The notes beneath the pieces were generated by a model. The model did not search any database, was not told the origin of the DNA, and saw only the letters and a list, made by a program, of their open reading frames with translations. Below are positions 44,824 to 54,482 of a stretch of 64,000 bases of DNA, in pieces; positions within the stretch are counted from its first letter, which is position 1, and each line of letters opens with the position of its first letter. The stretch lies in contig LT598467.1 in assembly GCA_900074745.1 (NCBI GenBank), forward strand, positions 930,001-994,000, given 5' to 3'. A program made the translations under genes and the position numbers. This DNA is from Lachancea mirantina. Lineage: Eukaryota > Ascomycota > Saccharomycetes > Saccharomycetales > Saccharomycetaceae.

Positions 44824-46607
44824 CCAAGTTTTTATGGATAAAGCAGCCCGACATTGGTGTTGCAACAGATGCAGAAAGTCATGAAGAGCGTCCGGTGCTT
44901 GGAGTCACCGGTACTTTTGCCATGATGGGCGACAGCGATGCCTCGGCCGGACAGGATCTTCCAAATTTGAAAACAACAGGTAAGGGCATTATTTTGAACC
45001 CACAACCGACAGAAAGTGCAAGAGACCCTCTAAATTGGCCTATATGGCGGCGAGATGCCGCGTTACTCGTGGTTGGCTGGCACTGCTTCGTCGGAGCCGG
45101 TCAGACGTCGATTCTGGCCGCGGGAATGTCAAAACTAGAAGAAGAGTTTGGCCGCTCTGCAACAGATATATCGTATCTCGTTGGCGGAATGATGTTGGCG
45201 CTAGCTGTAGGGTCCATGTTGGCCGCACCAACAGCAGTTTTGTATGGTAAGCGGGGCGTCTATCTTTTAGGAATTATCGTTTTTTTTGCAGGCAGTATCG
45301 GCTGTGCAGTTTCAAACTCCTACGAGGGACTACTAGCCTCCAGAATAGTTTCGGGACTTGGCGTTGCGACAGTCGAGTCTCTACCTTCGGCGACTGTCGC
45401 AGAGATTTACTTTGCACACGAGAGAGCTTACCGTCTCGGGATATACACATTGCTCCTACTTGGAGGTAAAAACCTTGTTCCATTACTTTCGTCCTTCGTC
45501 TTCCAGAACCTGGACCGCCATTGGCTTTTTTGGATCGTCGCGATCATTGTCGGTGCCAATTTCTTATTGCACTTGGTGTTCGTTCCGGAGACTTTTTGGG
45601 ACCGGACTCCAGTGCCCGATAAGCGTTCTTTGAAGGAAACCGCTGTGGCACGTGCCGTGGACGACCGTGTTGTTTCTGAGATGTTCTCATTGTCCGGAGT
45701 ATATGATGGCTATGACGAAAAATTGCATGACACACCCTCAAATGACCATAAATCCAAACAGAGACGTTATTCGCTTCGAAAAGCTCAAACTGCCATAAGC
45801 TCACTAGCACCTTCGCATTTGAGAGTGGGCTTGGGTTTCTATCATGGAAGACATAGTTCTGACAAGTGGTGGCTCATCTTCTTGCGACCTTTTGTCATGT
45901 TCTCATATCCTGCCGTACTGTTTGCTGCATTCTTATATTCGCTGGCAGTTGTTTGGCTGATAATGGTTGCCCAGGTGGTCGACAGCGTCTTGTCCGAAAG
46001 CCCGTATAACTTTAAACCCATTTCTGTCGGTCTGATATACGTCGCACCGTTTACTGGCAGCGTACTGGGCTCGCTTTTTGCTGGAAAGGGGAGCGACTTC
46101 ATAGTGCGTGCCATGGCAAAACGCAATCATGGGATATACGAGCCGGAATTCCGACTACTGACTGTATTGCCAGCCGTGGTCGCTACAGCGATGGGTCTAA
46201 TTGGATTTGGCTGGAGTACACATGCACAAGACCCCTGGATCGCGCCGGCTGTGTTTCTGGGTGTATTAGGCTTCGGATCTTCAGTCGCCAGTACTTCTGC
46301 TATCACATACGTGGTCGACTCCTACAAACCTCTCGCGCAAGAAGCACTAGTCAATCTAAACGTGCTCAAAAACGTTATGGGATTTGCATTTTCGTTTTTC
46401 AATACAAAATTACAGGCGCAGCATGGCTCCAAAACCGGGTTTGTCATTTACGGGTGTGTCGAAATATTCGTTGGTCTTTTCGCCATTCCTCTATATTACT
46501 ATGGTAAAAAGGCGAGACGTTGGACCGATACAAAAAAGTTGCTGGAGTTCACCTATGACCATAACGCTTCTCCAGAGGTTGATTCTGAAGCCATTTCAGA
46601 GCACTAA
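44820..46607 (+). CDS. HOL1-like major facilitator transporter
   Basis: The 595-residue protein is a 12-segment MFS transporter of the drug:proton antiporter-1 type. The entry sequence NPQPTESARDPLNWPIWRRD resembles that of S. cerevisiae Hol1 (PQPSYSPNDPLNWSSWRK, from memory). The first half includes LYGKRGVYLLG (loop 2-3) and SRIVSGLGVATVESLPSATV. A cytoplasmic central loop of about 100 residues separates the halves, also as in Hol1. The second half has FAGKGSDFIVRAMAKRNHGIYEPEFRL and ends near PLYYYGKKARRWTDTKK. Hol1 is the yeast polyamine transporter. Whether this protein has the same substrates is an inference; a broader siderophore or drug transporter role is possible. The start at 44820 is preceded by a tiny upstream ORF. 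Confidence 0.82.
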   Translation: MTKFLWIKQPDIGVATDAESHEERPVLGVTGTFAMMGDSDASAGQDLPNLKTTGKGIILNPQPTESARDPLNWPIWRRDAALLVVGWHCFVGAGQTSILAAGMSKLEEEFGRSATDISYLVGGMMLALAVGSMLAAPTAVLYGKRGVYLLGIIVFFAGSIGCAVSNSYEGLLASRIVSGLGVATVESLPSATVAEIYFAHERAYRLGIYTLLLLGGKNLVPLLSSFVFQNLDRHWLFWIVAIIVGANFLLHLVFVPETFWDRTPVPDKRSLKETAVARAVDDRVVSEMFSLSGVYDGYDEKLHDTPSNDHKSKQRRYSLRKAQTAISSLAPSHLRVGLGFYHGRHSSDKWWLIFLRPFVMFSYPAVLFAAFLYSLAVVWLIMVAQVVDSVLSESPYNFKPISVGLIYVAPFTGSVLGSLFAGKGSDFIVRAMAKRNHGIYEPEFRLLTVLPAVVATAMGLIGFGWSTHAQDPWIAPAVFLGVLGFGSSVASTSAITYVVDSYKPLAQEALVNLNVLKNVMGFAFSFFNTKLQAQHGSKTGFVIYGCVEIFVGLFAIPLYYYGKKARRWTDTKKLLEFTYDHNASPEVDSEAISEH

Positions 46608-46740
46608 AAGACCCTGTATCGATGTTAGCTGGGCTAAAACTTGGGTTCGTGCGTTGTTATTAGTATATACAGATCATCTTTAGAAAATTAACTTGGTTAA
46701 GAGTGAAGATCATCAAACCTGGTGAAACTACCAATTCATC

Positions 46741-48090
46741 ATGGAGAGATCGATCGATGACATCGTTAAGAGCCTGTTAAAATTCGTTGTGCGCGGATTT
46801 TACGGAGGTCCTTACGTTTTGGTTCTGGATGCTATTTTGTTTCATTCTGTTTTGTCAGAAGAAGATCTTGCTCATCTGCTGGGTATAAAAAGACCTGAAC
46901 TTCGTGGACTTTTAACCAAATTGCTGGAAGATAGAATCATAGCTCTTCATTCTCAGCAGGAGTTCCACTTCAACACGAGAAGTATCAAAAGGTACTATTA
47001 CTATATAAAGTACCCGCAAGCGATTGATGCGATCAAATGGAAAGTTCACCAAATGGTGTCCAAACTTAAAGACGATTTGGTGAAAAATTCTGCTCCTCAG
47101 GGATACATGTGCCCCGTGTGTCAAACGAAGTACACCCAACTGGAAGCGATTTCGCTATTAAATTTCGAAAAGACGCAGTTTCTGTGCAGTTTGTGCGACG
47201 AGCCATTGGTAGAAGACGATTCCGGTAAAAAATCCAAGGAAAAGCAAATGAAACTTAACAGATTGATGGATCAGGTTCAGCCAATCATTGATTACCTCAA
47301 GAAAATTGACGATTCTCGGATCGAAGAGAACACTTTCGAAACATCTCTTGCGAGACTCATTCCGCCTCAAAACAACTCTGCAGCGTCGTATACCGTCAAT
47401 CCCAAGGCGAAAAAGAGCAAAATGTTTACGCCTGGCGAAACAGATGGCTCGCTTGACAATGAGAGCAGCAGGAGAGCTGGCGCGAAATCTCAAGCCACAT
47501 TGCACGTTAGCATCACAACCGCCAGCGACGAACAGGCACGTAACGAGTTGCGTGAACGTGAGCTGGAAGAAAAACGCAAGCAAAATGCTTTACCAGCATG
47601 GCACGAACAAAGTACGGTCGGCGAGTCAGCTCTTGGGAGACTTGATGGCGAGGAAATTCCTGAGACGACTAACGGTGAACAAGTTAAGAGAGAAAACGGC
47701 AACGAAGAGTTTCCAGAAGTTGAAACTGAAGAAGCTGACGCTGCTCTTTCTGTACAACAGCTACCACCGCTCACCGAGAAAGAGATAGAAGAGCGGGAGG
47801 CGGAGAAGACGTTGGCAGATTATTACGCACAACTGGCTAAAAAGCAAGCACTTGAAGAAGAAGAAGAAGAGGAAGAGGATGAAGACAATGACGACGAAGC
47901 TATGGATGCAGAGTTTGAAGATGTGATGGAAAACGAAAACAATTCCCTAGAGCAAGGCGACAACGACCAAAATGAAGATGACAATGACGGTTTAGAAGAT
48001 GTAGAGCTCGTTGACGTTACATCAGAGAAACAACCCGTCTCCGCGAAACCTGAAGATGACGAAGACCTCGCTGACTTTGAAGACGTTTGA
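46741..48090 (+). CDS. TFA1: TFIIE large subunit Tfa1
   Basis: The 449-residue protein is the alpha subunit of general factor TFIIE, which recruits and stimulates TFIIH at RNA polymerase II promoters. The N-terminal extended winged helix covers about residues 1-110 (MERSIDDIVKSLLKFVVRGF start). A C4 zinc ribbon lies at about 124-152 (CPVC and CSLC pairs). The C-terminal third is very acidic, with Glu runs and Asp/Glu-rich blocks up to the end DLADFEDV. S. cerevisiae Tfa1 (482 aa) has the same order. TCD2 follows on the same strand, as on chromosome XI. The ATG at 46741 is the first in frame. Confidence 0.96.
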   Translation: MERSIDDIVKSLLKFVVRGFYGGPYVLVLDAILFHSVLSEEDLAHLLGIKRPELRGLLTKLLEDRIIALHSQQEFHFNTRSIKRYYYYIKYPQAIDAIKWKVHQMVSKLKDDLVKNSAPQGYMCPVCQTKYTQLEAISLLNFEKTQFLCSLCDEPLVEDDSGKKSKEKQMKLNRLMDQVQPIIDYLKKIDDSRIEENTFETSLARLIPPQNNSAASYTVNPKAKKSKMFTPGETDGSLDNESSRRAGAKSQATLHVSITTASDEQARNELRERELEEKRKQNALPAWHEQSTVGESALGRLDGEEIPETTNGEQVKRENGNEEFPEVETEEADAALSVQQLPPLTEKEIEEREAEKTLADYYAQLAKKQALEEEEEEEEDEDNDDEAMDAEFEDVMENENNSLEQGDNDQNEDDNDGLEDVELVDVTSEKQPVSAKPEDDEDLADFEDV

Positions 48091-48160
48091 ATCGATCGAA
48101 AGGCTGGCCCCATGGTGGTTCGCCGATGGTTCGCCGGTAATTGGCTCAGAATGGTGCTTT

Positions 48161-48166
48161 CACGTG
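48161..48166. promoter_or_regulatory. CACGTG box upstream of TCD2
   Basis: TCACGTGAC with core at 48161-48166 lies in the 199-base TFA1-TCD2 spacer, about 125 bases before the TCD2 ATG. Confidence 0.4.
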
Positions 48167-48289
48167 ACCTTGAAATTTTTTTTAAATGGAACGGACATGC
48201 GATGAGCAGGAAAACGGCCCTCAGAAAGACCACTTTAAAGAGCGATTGACCTTGTTTCTGGGTACTTTACATCTGTGTGGCTCTAAGTA

Positions 48290-49648
48290 ATGGATCGCAG
48301 TAATTTAAAAGTCATAGCTGCGACGGCAGTTTTAACTGCGGTAGGAATCAAAACTTTCGATGCTCTCATGAATAATTACAGGAATTTTGGAAGCTTCTTG
48401 CCAAAAAAGTCCATTTCGGCGAATGGCAAATCGCGACGTTTGCCAAACGGCTTCACAGAAGATGCAGCTGGGTATGACGATGAGTTGTTTCGCGAACAAT
48501 TGGCTCGAAACTATGCATTTTTGGGTGAAGAAGGTATGAACAAACTGAAAGAGCAATACATCGTTGTGGTGGGTGCCGGTGGAGTTGGATCATGGGTAGT
48601 CACCATGTTAGTGCGTTCTGGATGCCACAGAATTAAGATTATTGATTTTGATCAAGTCTCGTTAAGTTCTTTGAATCGACACAGCTGTGCGACGCTGAGA
48701 GATGTTGGAACTCCAAAGGTTGAGTGTTTGAAAACGCATCTGAAGCAGATTGCTCCGTGGTGTCAGATTGAGGCTGTGAATGAGCTATGGACGAAGAGCG
48801 AGGCGGACAGACTCATTTTTGGTACAACAAAACAGGAAAACCCCACATTTGTAATAGACTGCATTGACAATATAGACACGAAAGTTGATTTATTGGAATT
48901 CGTGCATCGTCACAATCTGCCATGCATTTCTTCCATGGGGGCCGCAACTAAGAGTGATCCAACCAGGATAAATGTTGGAGACTTGACCACGACGGAAGAA
49001 GATCCGCTCGCGCGTTCAGTGAGAAGGCGGTTGAAACAGCGAGGTATAACCAAAGGTATTCCAGTAGTTTTCAGTGCAGAAAAGCCGGATCCTAGAAAGG
49101 CAAAATTGTTACCTCTACCTGAAGAAGAGTTCCAAAAGGGCAAAGTAGACGAGTTGACTGCGATCAAAGATTTCCGCGTAAGAATCCTTCCAGTTTTAGG
49201 AACCATGCCCGGAATGTTCGGCTTGACCATCGCCACCTGGGTACTCACCAAAGTTTCAGGGTATCCGATGGAACCTATTGAGGGTAAAAACAGAATCAAG
49301 ATTTATGACGGAATATATCAATCTCTAGCAGGACAGATGTCTCGTATAGGCATGCCAGACCAGCGCGTTCCGATTGCTTTGAGGGAGATTGGATACATTG
49401 TTGAAGAAGTCTTCAGAGGGAAATCACCTATTAGTGGGTTCTCTACGAGGCTGACATTGTCCAAATGGGACCCAAAGCTTCCCGTTTCTTTGCAAAACGT
49501 GGTACTTCTTACAAAGGAGGAACAGAAAGAGCACGAGAAGCGTGTGCTTAACGGGCATGAAGCCATAGAAGACGTGTATTCTGCACAAGTATTAGCAGAA
49601 GTTAATAAGAGATTTGAAGAAGAGAATTATTATTCTCAATTTAGGTGA
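48290..49648 (+). CDS. TCD2: tRNA threonylcarbamoyladenosine dehydratase (Tcd1/Tcd2 type)
   Basis: The 452-residue E1-like enzyme converts t6A at position 37 of ANN-decoding tRNAs into its cyclic form ct6A, at the mitochondrial outer membrane. A hydrophobic N-terminal stretch (VIAATAVLTAVGIKTFDAL, about 8-26) may anchor it. The adenylation-domain P-loop GAGGVGSW is near residue 96, followed by DFDQVSLSSLNRHSCATLRDVG, and DCIDNIDTKVDLLEF. The conserved SSMGAATKSDPTRI and GTMPGMFGLTIA lie further on. S. cerevisiae has the duplicates TCD1 (YHR003C) and TCD2 (YKL027W); this gene is the single ancestor-type copy. It neighbours both TFA1 (chromosome XI order) and LEU5 (chromosome VIII order). Confidence 0.95.
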   Translation: MDRSNLKVIAATAVLTAVGIKTFDALMNNYRNFGSFLPKKSISANGKSRRLPNGFTEDAAGYDDELFREQLARNYAFLGEEGMNKLKEQYIVVVGAGGVGSWVVTMLVRSGCHRIKIIDFDQVSLSSLNRHSCATLRDVGTPKVECLKTHLKQIAPWCQIEAVNELWTKSEADRLIFGTTKQENPTFVIDCIDNIDTKVDLLEFVHRHNLPCISSMGAATKSDPTRINVGDLTTTEEDPLARSVRRRLKQRGITKGIPVVFSAEKPDPRKAKLLPLPEEEFQKGKVDELTAIKDFRVRILPVLGTMPGMFGLTIATWVLTKVSGYPMEPIEGKNRIKIYDGIYQSLAGQMSRIGMPDQRVPIALREIGYIVEEVFRGKSPISGFSTRLTLSKWDPKLPVSLQNVVLLTKEEQKEHEKRVLNGHEAIEDVYSAQVLAEVNKRFEEENYYSQFR

Positions 49649-49713
49649 TGCACAAAAGAATATAAAATTTCTGACATTAAATAAGTTATTATTTGTATTA
49701 CAGATGCTGTCGT

Positions 49714-50766
49714 TCATATCCCAAAGTGCCATTTCATGCGTTCGTAAACGAAAAAGCTGCAAGCAACCATGGGAGTGACCTTGATATATCCTATGCTTAG
49801 ACCGACAAAAAACCCTCTCCAGCCGCGTTCTTGATATATGATTCTAAACATTTGCGGTATCGATTGAAAATTGTGCATGGAAGATGGAGATACAACACTC
49901 ACCTGGAGTCGTCTTCTAATAATCTCAAAGGGATATGCCGCTGTTTGCGAAGCCATCCCTGCAAGTCCACCTGCGGCCAATTCAGCCCAGGATTTAAGAG
50001 GCGGACCACCTCTTTTGCGAGTCTGCTCTGTCCGTTTCGTTTCGGAGACAGGTAAAACTGAATAAGGTGCTATCAACGGGCTTCTGAAAACGTCACCTAA
50101 AATGTCATGCGCAAGAAACGACACGCCTGCGTACGGGATCATGCCAAGAATGGTTGGTGTGAAACCACGATAAAAATTGCTCCAATGGGCAAACCAACTG
50201 GGTATAAATGGTTTGGAAGTGAGAGAATCTGACGCCCGTTCGTTGAAAATCTGTTTAACAATGGGCCACATCTTGATGCGACGATGGTCTGTGACGTAAG
50301 CCAAACGAACTCGAATCAAATCTAACGGGTAAGCGACAAAAACGCTACAAAGTCCAGCGATCGATCCGCTCGCCAATCTACGCCATGAAGTTTCGTATTG
50401 AGCTGACGGAATAAGCACATGTCGCACTTGTTCGTAAGCGATGAATTTGATAGCTGCATAGGGGAAGATTCGCAATAGAGTCGCCGAGTGGCCTTGATAA
50501 AATCCGCGTATGCCGTCGTTGAGTCGAATATGACTTCCAGCACGTACAAGTCCCATCATCGAGCCGGAATATTTAAGGTAGTGCGGATTGGAAGTTTGGA
50601 ACAGAATTTTGATTCTATCCAATGGTGCAACTAATGTCTTTGCCACAGACCCAGCCATCCCACCGGCAAGCCCCGATTTCAGGATGTATTCTGCGGATCG
50701 TTTGTCCAACGTATTGGTGGAAGTCACGACGCCCGTGCCATGTTCATCCTGCGACCATTTCACCAT
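49714..50766 (-). CDS. LEU5: Mitochondrial coenzyme A carrier Leu5
   Basis: The 350-residue inner-membrane carrier is needed for coenzyme A in the matrix and hence for leucine synthesis. Three carrier repeats carry their signatures: PLDRIK, PLDLIR and PFEIIR. The segment AKTLVAPLDRIKILFQTSNP and the end YIKVTPMVACSFFVYERMKW match S. cerevisiae Leu5 (357 aa). The ATG at 50766 starts MVKWSQDEHG. It converges with TCD2, with 65 bases between stops. In S. cerevisiae LEU5 (YHR002W) neighbours TCD1. Confidence 0.95.
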   Translation of the reverse strand: MVKWSQDEHGTGVVTSTNTLDKRSAEYILKSGLAGGMAGSVAKTLVAPLDRIKILFQTSNPHYLKYSGSMMGLVRAGSHIRLNDGIRGFYQGHSATLLRIFPYAAIKFIAYEQVRHVLIPSAQYETSWRRLASGSIAGLCSVFVAYPLDLIRVRLAYVTDHRRIKMWPIVKQIFNERASDSLTSKPFIPSWFAHWSNFYRGFTPTILGMIPYAGVSFLAHDILGDVFRSPLIAPYSVLPVSETKRTEQTRKRGGPPLKSWAELAAGGLAGMASQTAAYPFEIIRRRLQVSVVSPSSMHNFQSIPQMFRIIYQERGWRGFFVGLSIGYIKVTPMVACSFFVYERMKWHFGI

Positions 50767-52503
50767 CGGGGAATTCGTCTAAAAGCGCAAATTATCCACG
50801 TCGCGGTTCTAAAACGTTGTAGTAAAGGATAAGTGGCAACCGGGACACTGCTTAACCAGTCAATTTGGGGGTTTGAACAATCCTGTAACGACGAAATTGG
50901 GTTTTCAAAAATAGGCATCGAGTGACTATAAATTTCAAGATTCTTTAATTTTTTTAAAGCTATCGGAATTGGTCAGGCTTAAAAATCGATGACTCTCGGA
51001 CCAATTGGGGGAGTAGAGAGGGGTGTGAAGACGTGATGGGAAATGGAAATATATTAGAGACGTGAGGACTTTCGAAACGCTTATTTTCGATGCGTTTATT
51101 TGGTTCTTTCAGATTCGAAATTGGTTGAGTTTCGATCTCGGAAGGTGGGGATGAGCTTAAAAGAAGGGCAGGCTATCAACCATGCCAAGAGTGACGTGTT
51201 TGATATTTGACGAGAGTCTTGAGAGGGCAAGCAGACTGGTCAGTTGATTCTGCTGCGATGCATGACACGAATTCTCGCAAGAAACATGAAATAATGGTGA
51301 GATGATAAGTATATTGAAAATCGAAAACATTTTAATTAGCCAATGGAGTCATGCCCATGGAGTAATCCCCATTAAATCACTTTGCCAGATGCGACGGAGC
51401 TTCCAGCGTTGATGTTGGAAGGAGCTAACGATGGGTTTCATCACGTTTTGATGGATAATATCACGTGGTCACGATGACAGAATAAGTCTCAAACGATGGA
51501 ACCAGCTGAGGAGGCGACAGGAGCCCACATGGTTCTAGCAATCATCATCGAATTGTTGCACCACTCCATTGGGGCTACCCGCGGCATCATTGCTTAGATA
51601 AAATTATTTAACACCTATTTTGCTGAAAGTGACATATTAGAAATGGTGTCACAAGGTTTATCTAAGAGACGACATGATAAAAGTCAGAAGGCCTCAAATT
51701 GCCTCTTTGAATCATTGCAAATATAAATATGTAACACAAGATATTTTTAGAAGCGATAAGGTTCGACTGCCGATGCTGATAACCCTCAATGCATGTCGAG
51801 GGAGAGAAGCTGCAAGTGCGGCCGCCAGCGTGGGTACTTCACTAATGATGGCTTTCGAGTTAGACAAACAACTTTTCCAGTTTCTCCCTACTTTCTACGA
51901 TCGTCTCGCTCTCGCAAGCCTGGCCGAATAGCCCACCTCCCATGCAGGTGCCGTTGGCCATGCCGTTCAAGTCACGTGGCAGATCGAACACCACCTGGGC
52001 ATCAGGCAAAACGCAGCAAAGCAGGATCTTATTGGAAGAAACAGTAAAAAGGTTCTCCCTAATATAGTTAACTTCACCACACACTTCCCTACGCGTACGT
52101 CATTGCACAGCATCTGTCTTCTGTCTCGCTCCAAAACCCAAATCACCTTTTCGATATTCTGTCACTCACATCACGTGACATGTTTCACTCCTGCACAGCA
52201 AGTTTCCCCTATCGCCACGAATTACTTCCTACACCTACTATAAAGGCCGCCGAACCCCTGTTTACTGCATCAAATCACCCACTTCTCCCAAAACTTACTG
52301 TTTACGCATTTACCTCTGCTTAATTTTCATACATAATCCATGGCATGAAGTGAAAAATTAAATCCCACCGGAAATTTGAACCTCTGCGAAAACATCATGC
52401 GATAGTCATATAAGAAACCCGCCAACGAGAGTGTGCATCTAACGTTTATATAGCTACTTAGCGTTTAGTTGATCTCAAGATCAAGTTTAAAAGTACCACA
52501 ACC
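50767..52503. other. Long divergent LEU5-CTP1 intergenic region
   Basis: At 1.74 kb this is the longest gene-free stretch in the window. CACGTG boxes lie at 51472-51477 and 52172-52177. AT-rich promoter sequence precedes CTP1, with a possible TATATAG near 52447. It marks the junction between the chromosome VIII/XI track and the CTP1-BSD2-SNF5-APM3 block. A TGTTGGAAG word at 51413 recalls an LTR end, but I found no matching other end or target duplication. No gene, tRNA or snoRNA is evident. Confidence 0.45.
52172..52177. promoter_or_regulatory. CACGTG box upstream of CTP1
   Basis: The context CATCACGTGACATG fits the Cbf1 consensus, about 330 bases before the CTP1 ATG. Confidence 0.4.
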
Positions 52504-53394
52504 ATGACCCAGAAACGACAAGTGGACCCATTGCATTCGTTTTTAGCAGGTTCGCTTGCGGGTGCAGTGGAAGCATCGATCACGTACCCGTTTGAATTTG
52601 CCAAAACTCGACTCCAACTCGTCGACAAAGCTGCCAAAGTGTCCAGGAATCCACTTACGCTTATCTATACCACTGCAAAAACTCAGGGTATTGGTTCCAT
52701 CTACGTCGGTTGTCCAGCGTTCATTGTCGGTAACACAGCCAAAGCTGGCGTGCGATTCCTGGGGTTCGATGCAATCAAAAATGTGCTGCGAGACCCCGTG
52801 ACGGGCGAATTGAGTGGCCCGCGTGGTGTTCTCGCGGGTTTCGGTGCAGGTTTGCTCGAAAGTGTCGTGGCAGTGACACCCTTCGAGGGCATCAAGACCG
52901 CATTGATCGACGACAAGCAATCTGCGACCCCCAAATATCACAACAACGGACGTGGCATAGTACGCAATTACTCTGCGCTCGTTCGTGACCAAGGCCTGCG
53001 CGGCCTGTATCGCGGAGTTTTGCCCGTCTCGATGCGTCAGGCGGCCAACCAGGCCGTCAGACTCGGTTGTTACAACAAAATCAAGACTTCGGTGCAAGAA
53101 TATACTAACACGCCCAAGGACAAACCACTGTCTTCTGGATTGACGTTTGTCGTCGGTGCGTTTAGCGGGATTGTAACCGTTTATTCGACCATGCCCATCG
53201 ACACGGTGAAAACGCGAATGCAGTCTCTGGACTCTTCCAAATACACGTCTACTGCCAACTGTTTTGCAAAAGTGTTCAAAGAAGAAGGAGTGCTTACATT
53301 CTGGAAAGGCGCGACGCCGCGTTTGGGACGACTCATCCTAAGCGGCGGGATCGTGTTCACCATATATGAGAAAGTATTGCTCGTGCTGGGCTAG
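52504..53394 (+). CDS. CTP1: Mitochondrial citrate transport protein Ctp1
   Basis: The 296-residue inner-membrane carrier exchanges matrix citrate for cytosolic malate or other citrate. The three repeat signatures are PFEFAK, PFEGIK and PIDTVK. The sequences LHSFLAGSLAGAVEASITYP near the start and FWKGATPRLGRLILSGGIVF near the end are typical of tricarboxylate carriers. S. cerevisiae Ctp1 has 299 residues. The ATG at 52504 is the first in frame. It converges with BSD2, as in the chromosome II order CTP1-BSD2-SNF5-APM3, which appears inverted here. Confidence 0.96.
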   Translation: MTQKRQVDPLHSFLAGSLAGAVEASITYPFEFAKTRLQLVDKAAKVSRNPLTLIYTTAKTQGIGSIYVGCPAFIVGNTAKAGVRFLGFDAIKNVLRDPVTGELSGPRGVLAGFGAGLLESVVAVTPFEGIKTALIDDKQSATPKYHNNGRGIVRNYSALVRDQGLRGLYRGVLPVSMRQAANQAVRLGCYNKIKTSVQEYTNTPKDKPLSSGLTFVVGAFSGIVTVYSTMPIDTVKTRMQSLDSSKYTSTANCFAKVFKEEGVLTFWKGATPRLGRLILSGGIVFTIYEKVLLVLG

Positions 53395-53475
53395 TAGCGC
53401 GCGTTTCCAAATCACCGACTTCATTATAGAACCTGTATGTATACTTGTTAATTTACATATATACACCGCTGCCCA

Positions 53476-54342
53476 CTACACGCGCTCCTGCGTGAGATAT
53501 CGTCTCTCCATTTTCTTGACCTTAACGTAGTCGTAAATGGCTTTGCACACGATCAAAATACCGGAAATTAGCAACAGTACCACCAAAAACGGCATGTTCT
53601 GTTTCTGGTCCACTACTCCATGGCTCAGTTGCGATTCGAACTCGTCTCGTGACGCCTCACCCGCGTAAACACGTGCATCGTTGATGTCGTTTGGGTTTAC
53701 AGGCTCAATCCGGTCTACCTGCTTGGTACGACCCACTTTGGACGTAACGTCGCTTGGAATCATCGAATACGCATACCCGAGAAATGTGAGCCCCAGCCCC
53801 AGCCGAGATCCTTGCTTCGCCGCATGCGACGTGTGCAGTATGTACGTGAGCAAAAACCCAACAAACTGGAAACTTACGCTCACGATGATGTTCCACAGCA
53901 AATTGACTACGTTCCCAACTGGTAAACCTTCAAAACAAATCTCGTTATAATACATGCCAGCACCGTCTTCGTCCATCCCATAGTAAGACGGCACGATATC
54001 TGCAGCGGCCTCGTCGTACGTGGGTGGTTTGTCACTCTCAGGAACGGTTCCGGCGCCGTCACGCGTGTCAGGTTTCGCCGTCAAGTTACTGAACACACCG
54101 TCCGCGTTGGCACCATATTGCAACAGCGACAGCGGCGAATCGCCGCTGTTACGCCGTGGCAACCGGTCCAAGATATTGAACTTTCGTCCCAAGAAATGGA
54201 GCCGTCGCAGCACCGATTCTTTGGCGTCTCTGGCTCTGTTTGTCTGCGTGGCAAGTGTTCCAATCGCCGTCTCTGGTACATCATCCACACCTGTTTCGCG
54301 CGAGCTTCCAGCGGCACTGGCACCTACGTCCGTATGTGACAT
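53476..54342 (-). CDS. BSD2: Rsp5 adaptor Bsd2 (Ndfip-type)
   Basis: The 288-residue endosomal/Golgi membrane protein recruits the HECT ligase Rsp5 to cargo such as the metal transporters Smf1 and Smf2. The PPxY motif PPTYDEA lies at about residues 105-111 and binds Rsp5 WW domains. The membrane region has three hydrophobic segments: NVVNLLWNIIVSVSFQFVGF, RLGLGLTFLGYAYSMIP and MPFLVVLLLISGILIVC. S. cerevisiae Bsd2 has 321 residues. The ATG at 54342 starts MSHTDVGASA. With Tul1, the window encodes two membrane-protein quality-control factors acting in the same compartments, though 50 kb apart. Confidence 0.93.
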   Translation of the reverse strand: MSHTDVGASAAGSSRETGVDDVPETAIGTLATQTNRARDAKESVLRRLHFLGRKFNILDRLPRRNSGDSPLSLLQYGANADGVFSNLTAKPDTRDGAGTVPESDKPPTYDEAAADIVPSYYGMDEDGAGMYYNEICFEGLPVGNVVNLLWNIIVSVSFQFVGFLLTYILHTSHAAKQGSRLGLGLTFLGYAYSMIPSDVTSKVGRTKQVDRIEPVNPNDINDARVYAGEASRDEFESQLSHGVVDQKQNMPFLVVLLLISGILIVCKAIYDYVKVKKMERRYLTQERV

Positions 54343-54482
54343 TGTTTCTCGTCTTTCCAGTCGATCAGAGAGCTCGTCCTTGTTCTCTTTGGTAGTTCAA
54401 GAGATACCGTTTGTTAAAGTGGGAAAAGCCTCAAACCCGTATAAATATTGATGGTGATGGTAGACGTTGTTGATGTCATTGT

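Noticed and set aside
51413-51700. Possible solo LTR starting TGTTGGAAG
   Set aside because: No matching end, target duplication or second copy is visible; the word is common by chance.
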